Positions 33,101 to 36,877 of a stretch of DNA of 36,877 bases are shown in pieces. The stretch's first letter is position 1. Every line of letters starts with the position of its first letter. A model generated the notes under the pieces. It worked only from the letters and a program-made list of their open reading frames with translations, did not search any database and was not told the DNA's origin. The translations under genes and the position numbers were made by a program. This DNA is from Kitasatospora sp. Root107 (lineage in GTDB: Bacteria > Actinomycetota > Actinomycetes > Streptomycetales > Streptomycetaceae). The DNA lies in the NCBI RefSeq assembly GCF_001424875.1, contig NZ_LMCT01000022.1, forward strand, positions 1 through 36,877, in the 5' to 3' direction.

Positions 33101-34689
33101 AGAAGGTCGGCGTCGGCGCCGACCTGCGCGCCGAGCAGGCCAGGGCCGAGGGCGACGAGGCCGCCTCCGCGACCGAGCTGGACCGGCTCAGCAACAAGGT
33201 CCGGCTGCGCGCCGAGGAGCTGCTGGCCAGCCCGGACGGCGCCGACGGCCCGGCCAGGCAGGCCGCCGCGGCCCGCGCCGAGGAGCTGGTCGCCACCATC
33301 GAGGCCCGCTCCGCGACCGCCTCCGAGCAGCTCGGCCGGCTGCGCGGCGAGGCCGAGCGGTCCGCCCCCGCCAGCGGCGAGGAGCACACCGCGCTGCCCG
33401 AGGACCTGGTCCCGGCCGACCCCGAGCACGCCCAGCTGCTGCTGCGCACCGCCACCTCCCGGCTCGCCGAGCGGCGCGAGCTGGTGGACAACGCCCGGAC
33501 CGCGCACGCCGACCTGCAACGCACGCTGGACGCCGCGCAGAGCGCCGCCGCCGACTTCGAGGAGAGCGCGGCCCAGCTCCGCGACGGCCTGCGCGACCAC
33601 CACCCCGAGGAGAACGAGCAGCCCGCCGAGCCCTACCTCGGCTCGCTCGCCGAGGCCCGCAACACCGCCGCCGACTCCCGCCGCACCCTGCGGACCGCCT
33701 CCACCGAGCTGACCGCCGCCGAACTCGCCGTCCGGGACGCCTCGGACGCGCTGGTCCGGCACGCCAACGCGGCCCGGTACGAGGCCGTCCGCACCCCGGC
33801 CCGGCAGCAGATCCGCGAGCTGCCCGCCGCCGCACTGCCCGACCACGCGGCCGCCTGGGCCACCGCCTTCGCGCCCCGACTGCGGGTCCTCACCGACGAG
33901 TTGGCGCAGCTGGAGCGCAACCGGGGCTCGATCGTGGACCGGCTGCGCGGTCTGGTGGAGAGCTCGCTCGCCACCCTGCGCGCGGCCCAGCGGCTGTCCC
34001 GGCTGCCCGAGGGCCTGGGGGAGTGGTCCGGCCAGGAGTTCCTCCGGATCCGCTTCGAGGACCCGGACCACGCGCTGCTGGTCGAGCGGCTCGGCGAGGT
34101 GATCGACGAGGCCACCAGCTCCGCCGTGAAGAAGAACTCCGACCTGCGACGTGACGGTATGTCACTGCTGCTGCGCGGGGTGGCCGCCGCGATCGGCCCG
34201 AAGGGCGTCTCGGTGGAGATCCTCAAGCCCGACGCGGTGCTGCGGGCCGAGCGGGTGAGTGTCGGTCAGATGTCGGACGTCTTCTCCGGCGGCCAGCTGC
34301 TCACCGCCGCGATCGCGCTGTACTGCACGATGGCGGCCCTGCGGGCGAACGACCGGGGCCAGTCCCAGCTGCGGCACGCGGGGACGCTGTTCCTGGACAA
34401 CCCGATCGGGCGAGCCAACGCGACGTACCTGCTGGAGCTCCAGCGGGCGGTGGCCGACGCGCTCGGCGTCCAGTTGATCTACACCACCGGGCTCTTCGAC
34501 ACCACGGCGCTGGCCGAGTTCCCGCTGGTGATCCGGCTGCGCAACGACGCCGACCTACGGGCCGGCCTGAAGTACATCTCGGTCGAGGAGCACCTGCGCC
34601 CGGGCCTGCCCGCCCCGCAGGACCCGGAGGGCCCGGCGATCCACGGCGAGATCACCGCCACCCGGATGTTCAAGCGCCCCGTCGACTGA
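30127..34689 (+). CDS. SMC-like ATPase with coiled coils and hinge (JetC/MksB-like)
   Basis: A 1520-aa ATPase. The N-terminal head carries a P-loop, LENGGGKS, at residues 63-70 (the first Gly of GxNGxGKS is Leu). An Ala/Glu/Arg-rich coiled coil covers about 290-600, and a globular hinge-like section about 600-790 (LGEHGIPALPGWRYLAQSV, PPFFLVPPNP). A second coiled coil runs to about 1290. The C-terminal head has the signature FSGGQ (1386-1390) and LFLDNPIG (Walker B Asp at 1424), followed by QLIYTTG. The usual catalytic Glu after the Walker B Asp is Asn 1425. Size and order fit MukB/MksB/JetC loop-extruding ATPases. The start is ATG 30127 with GGAG 11 nt upstream; the much longer open frame upstream overlaps the KITE gene and is not real. 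Confidence 0.85.
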   Translation: MYELNRVRLYSIGPAGARYADTVLDLRGVGEPVAEPRPQQIGLFGEEPEGPQRRPAPAGVLFLENGGGKSVLLKLIFSVMLPGHRNTLGGASSGVLRKFLLADDCGHVALEWQHTVTGELVVVGKVSEWRGRQVSSDPRKFAETWYSFRPGDGLTLDALPVAERISLTGEQRVRGRRRTMKGFRDALTEAGKAYPALELVFEDGHDRWNEHLADLGLDPELFRYQREMNADEGEAAGLFAVKHDADFTDLLLRAVTDTRDTDGLADLVHGFAAKLGRRSELTAERDFTAGSVDLLQRIVDATTARESVRELHRTTERRTRRLAHALAARGGAERERAHDLAIEVAAAASAVTAAEADRTRHSLITAELTYRHATLGLAAATTDAAALRRELTEARTLHAAWQAAEAVLRHRAAADRVARVAVAIREAELDAAPALAARARAAGALARALETAAGAAETRADQEELRAGELQSDGAAAQAEATAAATAAQKARSEAGHLGQRLAEVEQETRAAVEAGWIDADTDEPDPARAALHAADAEQAATAALEQSRAAAEQAAARARETGAAEARAELAAARASDAYQNAHRALSAEQRTAAALAAEPRLAELLALTPAPLDWTTGDQEEEGQLTPALLDANAETLREQLEAAVTSAERTLFDLRTAAADDSRILAALGDGGLLPPGPDVLATVEFLGEHGIPALPGWRYLAQSVDPADHEAILAARPELVDGVVVTDPQSLDRAREALQAAALLPRSTVAVGTAAALIAPIGAEPPFFLVPPNPAMHNEGAADDERRQLRTRATAREEHIRELAARLGGDRALNGRLASWHQQCPPGTLAELTEATLAAAAQAETAAAELATLRAEHSEAEADQLAAAAAHEERRETAQRTRRRADALAGLAFRLRERGNWTRRQRELTEDATECDRRQAVCAERARTCDEDRRAAQRAADDARRTVRTLRSERSELSAVAEAEEPTEAPASLPALREAYRAAAQLYEKVGVGADLRAEQARAEGDEAASATELDRLSNKVRLRAEELLASPDGADGPARQAAAARAEELVATIEARSATASEQLGRLRGEAERSAPASGEEHTALPEDLVPADPEHAQLLLRTATSRLAERRELVDNARTAHADLQRTLDAAQSAAADFEESAAQLRDGLRDHHPEENEQPAEPYLGSLAEARNTAADSRRTLRTASTELTAAELAVRDASDALVRHANAARYEAVRTPARQQIRELPAAALPDHAAAWATAFAPRLRVLTDELAQLERNRGSIVDRLRGLVESSLATLRAAQRLSRLPEGLGEWSGQEFLRIRFEDPDHALLVERLGEVIDEATSSAVKKNSDLRRDGMSLLLRGVAAAIGPKGVSVEILKPDAVLRAERVSVGQMSDVFSGGQLLTAAIALYCTMAALRANDRGQSQLRHAGTLFLDNPIGRANATYLLELQRAVADALGVQLIYTTGLFDTTALAEFPLVIRLRNDADLRAGLKYISVEEHLRPGLPAPQDPEGPAIHGEITATRMFKRPVD

Positions 34690-34726
34690 GCCTGGCCGCT
34701 CCGGCGTTTGGTGCGATGCTTGACAT

Positions 34727-34906
34727 GTGTTCGAGCAAGAGCTCCGTGAGCAGCTGGCCCAGGCCCGCCTCGCGCTGGCCGCGGCCCGCGAGGCGGGTGA
34801 CGAGGACGGCGCCGAGGCCTACGAGGGCCGGATCACGTCCCTGATCAGGATCGCCGGGCATCACGGCATCGACCTGCCACACACCCCGGAGGAGGACGGC
34901 GACTGA
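34727..34906 (+). CDS. Conserved small protein, 59 aa
   Basis: A short acidic helical protein starting with GTG (FEQELREQLAQARLALAAAR), followed by a helix with RITSLIRIAGHHGIDL and an acidic tail. I recall very similar small proteins in streptomycete genomes, with no known role. TGCGAT lies 9 nt before the start, possibly a leaderless -10. It follows the ATPase by 37 nt and could be cotranscribed, but nothing else ties it to the complex. Confidence 0.7.
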   Translation: MFEQELREQLAQARLALAAAREAGDEDGAEAYEGRITSLIRIAGHHGIDLPHTPEEDGD

Positions 34907-34918
34907 CCGCACGACCGG

Positions 34919-35251
34919 TCAGTCCCGTCGCCCGTCCTCCGCGAGGTGGGCGGTCAGGATGCCGTCGAGCAGGCCGGGGAAGAGCGTCTCCAGGTCCGCG
35001 CTGCGCAGGTGGCTCATCCGGGACGTCCCTCGGCGGCACTGGCGGATCACGCCGGCCTCGCGGAGCACCTTGAAGTGGTGCGTGGTGGTCGACTTGGTCA
35101 CCGGCAGGTCGAACGCCTGGCAGGCCAACTCGCGCTGGTCGCGTGCGAGTTCGGCGGCGATCCGGAGTCGGACCGGGTCGGCGAGGGCGTGCAGCACCGC
35201 CGCGAGCCTGATCTCGGCCAGGGCGGGTTCGGGGAGTTGGGTGTCTGCCAC
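34919..35251 (-). CDS. ArsR-family transcriptional regulator
   Basis: A 110-aa winged-helix regulator: LAAVLHALADPVRLRIAAEL begins the domain, and the recognition helix is VTKSTTTHHFKVLREAGVI with the wing RQCRRGTSRMSHLR. No metal-binding Cys pair of the ArsR/SmtB type is seen apart from scattered single Cys residues, so it may sense a small electrophile or oxidant through Cys. The start is GTG 35251, with TACTAT (complement of 35258-35263) 6 nt upstream as a leaderless -10 box. It is divergent from the ene-reductase gene. Confidence 0.9.
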   Translation of the reverse strand: MADTQLPEPALAEIRLAAVLHALADPVRLRIAAELARDQRELACQAFDLPVTKSTTTHHFKVLREAGVIRQCRRGTSRMSHLRSADLETLFPGLLDGILTAHLAEDGRRD

Positions 35252-35261
35252 CCGCCCATAG

Positions 35262-35311
35262 TACGAAAAGTATCGTAGTTTGACAGCTGCCGTACTACGA
35301 GAGCTATCGTA
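35262..35311. promoter_or_regulatory. Twin 16-bp operator sites of the ArsR/ene-reductase pair
   Basis: TACGAAAAGTATCGTA (35262-35277) and TACGAGAGCTATCGTA (35296-35311) share 13 of 16 bases and each is a TACGA-N6-TCGTA dyad, with centres 34 bp apart. The first touches the regulator's -10 box. The second contains TATCGT, a possible -10 for the ene-reductase with TTGACA at 35280-35285 (19-nt spacer). This fits repression of both genes by the ArsR protein. Confidence 0.7.
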
Positions 35312-35343
35312 CAAATCCCGATGTCCCAGCCGAGGAGCCGACC

Positions 35344-36438
35344 GTGAGTACCCTGTTCGAGCCGATCACCCTTCGCTCGCTGACCGTGCCCAACCGGATC
35401 TGGCTGGCGCCGATGTGCATGTACTCGGCCGCGCCCGAGGGGCCCGAGGCCGGAGTCGCGACCGACTTCCACCTCGCCCACCTGGGGGCCAGAGCGGCCG
35501 GCGGGGCCGGCCTGGTGATGGTCGAGGCCACCGCCGTCAGCCCCGAGGGCCGGATCTCACCGTGGGACCTGGGGCTGTGGAACGAGCACCAGCAGCACGA
35601 GCTGGCCCGGGTCGCCGCGTTGGTGAAGTCGCACGGCGCCGTCCCGGCGATCCAGCTCGCCCACGCCGGCCGCAAGGCCGCCACCGACCGGCCGTGGCTG
35701 GGCGGGAAGCCGCTGTCGATCGAGGCGGGCGGCTGGCAGCCGGTCGGCGCCTCCCCGGTGCCGTTCAGCGCGGAGAGCCAGGTGCCGGACGAGCTGACGG
35801 TCGAGGAGATCCAGGACGTGGTCCGGGCGTTCGCCGAGGCGGCCGGGCGGGCGCTGGCGGCCGGGTTCGAGGCGGTGGAGATCCACGGGGCACACGGCTA
35901 CCTGATCCACTCCTTCCTGTCACCGCACTCCAACCACCGCACCGACGCCTACGGCGGCGACTTCGCCGGCCGCACCCGGTTCGCGCTGGAGGTGGTCGCG
36001 GCCGTCCGCGAGGTGTGGCCCGCCGAGCTGCCGCTGCTCTACCGCACCTCCGCCACCGACTGGCTGGAGGGCGTGCCGAGCTGGACGGTGGAGGACACCG
36101 TCCGGCTCGCCAAGGAGCTGCACGCGGCCGGGGTGGACCTGCTGGACGCCTCCTCGGCCGGGATCGACCCGGACGCGAAGATCGCGATCGGCCCCGGCTT
36201 CCAGGTGCCGTTCGCGGCCCGGATCCGCTCCGAGGCCGGGCTGCCCACCGGGGCGGTCGGGCTGATCACCGAGCCGGCCCAGGCGGAGCAGATCGTGGCG
36301 AGCGGCCAGGCCGACGTGGTCTCGCTCGGCCGCGAGTTGCTGCGCGACGCGTACTGGCCGCAGCGTGCGGCGGCCGAGCTCGGCGCCGAGCCGCGCTGGC
36401 CGGTCCAGTACGGCTACACCCTGCGCAGGCGCGGCTGA
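35344..36438 (+). CDS. Old Yellow Enzyme family ene-reductase, YqjM-like
   Basis: A 364-aa FMN-dependent NADPH oxidoreductase that reduces activated C=C bonds of enones, nitro compounds or quinones. The YqjM-class features are present: APMCMYS with the redox-tuning Cys 25 and Tyr 27, LAHAGRKA, the HGAHGYL substrate-binding His pair at 181 and 184, and SNHRTDAYGG. A typical C-terminal SLGRELLRDAYWP closes the barrel. The GTG start has GAGGAG 7 nt upstream. It is divergent from the ArsR gene and probably repressed by it, suggesting response to electrophile or oxidative stress. Confidence 0.93.
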   Translation: MSTLFEPITLRSLTVPNRIWLAPMCMYSAAPEGPEAGVATDFHLAHLGARAAGGAGLVMVEATAVSPEGRISPWDLGLWNEHQQHELARVAALVKSHGAVPAIQLAHAGRKAATDRPWLGGKPLSIEAGGWQPVGASPVPFSAESQVPDELTVEEIQDVVRAFAEAAGRALAAGFEAVEIHGAHGYLIHSFLSPHSNHRTDAYGGDFAGRTRFALEVVAAVREVWPAELPLLYRTSATDWLEGVPSWTVEDTVRLAKELHAAGVDLLDASSAGIDPDAKIAIGPGFQVPFAARIRSEAGLPTGAVGLITEPAQAEQIVASGQADVVSLGRELLRDAYWPQRAAAELGAEPRWPVQYGYTLRRRG

Positions 36439-36740
36439 TCCACCGGCCCGGGTGCCCGGCGCCGCTCACGACTGCCCGTCATCGGGTCGGCCGCATTGGG
36501 CCCACGCTGTCGCTGGGCGGCGATCTGACGCGAGATCAGGATCTCCAGCAGGCACCACGCGGTACCGAACACCCCGAGCGCGGTGGCCATCAGCGCCGGG
36601 GTGAGCAGCCAACTGCGCGCGTACGAGGCCAGGGTGGCCACGATCAGGCTGATCAGCGTGCAGGAGAAGAACATCCACGCGCGCACGGCGGCGGACCGCA
36701 CCTCGTCCGGCAGACGACGGCGACGGCGTGCAGTGGGCAT
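36414..36740 (-). CDS. Small conserved membrane protein
   Basis: A 108-aa protein: a basic N-terminus (ARRRRRLPDEVRSAAVRAW), two membrane helices at about residues 22-42 and 46-70 (LLTPALMATALGVFGTAWCL), then a polar basic tail. Similar short proteins are common in streptomycetes, function unknown. Its 3' end overlaps the ene-reductase 3' end by 25 nt on the opposite strand. Nothing recognisable lies in 36741-36877 beyond its promoter region. Confidence 0.75.
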   Translation of the reverse strand: MPTARRRRRLPDEVRSAAVRAWMFFSCTLISLIVATLASYARSWLLTPALMATALGVFGTAWCLLEILISRQIAAQRQRGPNAADPMTGSRERRRAPGPVDQPRLRRV

Positions 36741-36877
36741 CGGCTTCCCCCGGGGCGTACGTGAGCGGAACGTCCGTACCCAGCTTGCCCGTTCTGGGCC
36801 GGCCCAGTCGGGTAATCGCCGAGGCCGACTCTGCCGACGGAGCAGCTCCAGGTGAGGCCCGGGCCAGGAAACCTCCT

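Noticed and set aside
29992..34071. A 1359-codon open frame on the minus strand opposite the SMC-like gene, and other long antisense frames (for example 960-2375 plus)
   Set aside because: Very high GC removes stop codons from shadow frames; these have Gly/Arg/Gln-rich composition with no motifs, while the opposite strand encodes clear domains.
34727..36438. JetD/MksG-like nuclease downstream of the ATPase
   Set aside because: The genes there are a 59-aa protein, an ArsR regulator and an ene-reductase; none resembles a toprim or DUF2220 protein.

Overview
The window is high-GC actinobacterial chromosome, most likely from Streptomycetaceae (Streptomyces or Kitasatospora type). The basis is extreme GC in third codon positions, frequent GTG starts, many leaderless genes with a TANNNT box 6-8 nt before the start codon, and families typical of that group (DUF397, an NsdA-like HTH-TPR regulator, a conserved HEAT-repeat protein, the Cys-containing 'RxxLDLxRxxSAxC' leader peptide). 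I noticed no in-frame TTA codons, no tRNA or rRNA, no CRISPR array and no transposase. Calls rest on reading motifs by eye; no database was searched.

Layout. 1-5.9 kb: part of a dispersed repeat, a NeuD/PglD-type acyltransferase, a STAND (NB-ARC/TPR) ATPase divergent from a leaderless Nudix hydrolase, a nucleotide-sugar epimerase and an orphan DhaM. 5.9-8.7 kb: DUF397 protein, a 650-nt non-coding stretch with a promoter followed by a dense chain of hairpins (candidate structured RNA), a conserved 164-aa protein, then a leaderless Cys leader peptide ahead of an SfnB-like flavin oxidoreductase (probable sulfur acquisition unit). 8.7-14 kb: a second copy of the dispersed repeat, an APH-fold kinase, the HTH-TPR regulator, a PAS protein and a HEAT-repeat gene frameshifted at a G7 run. 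14-20.6 kb: YcnI-like copper protein, UppP, aldo/keto reductase coupled to DUF3626, ASCH protein, LysR divergent from an NTF2-like protein, gamma carbonic anhydrase and LysE exporter. 20.7-24.3 kb: an ABC exporter divergent from a two-component system whose kinase has lost its C-terminal strands by a frameshift. 24.3-26.6 kb: the pxpABC 5-oxoprolinase operon.

27.5-34.7 kb holds the most notable system: three genes with the order and sizes of kleisin (511 aa), KITE (291 aa) and SMC-like ATPase (1520 aa), as in MukFEB, MksFEB and Wadjet JetABC, but with no JetD/MksG nuclease. The ATPase has an altered P-loop start and Asn in place of the Walker B glutamate. A 139-bp element with perfect 24-bp inverted ends lies between the first two genes. 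The window ends with a conserved 59-aa protein, an ArsR regulator divergent from an Old Yellow Enzyme across two near-identical 16-bp operator-like sites, and a small membrane protein.
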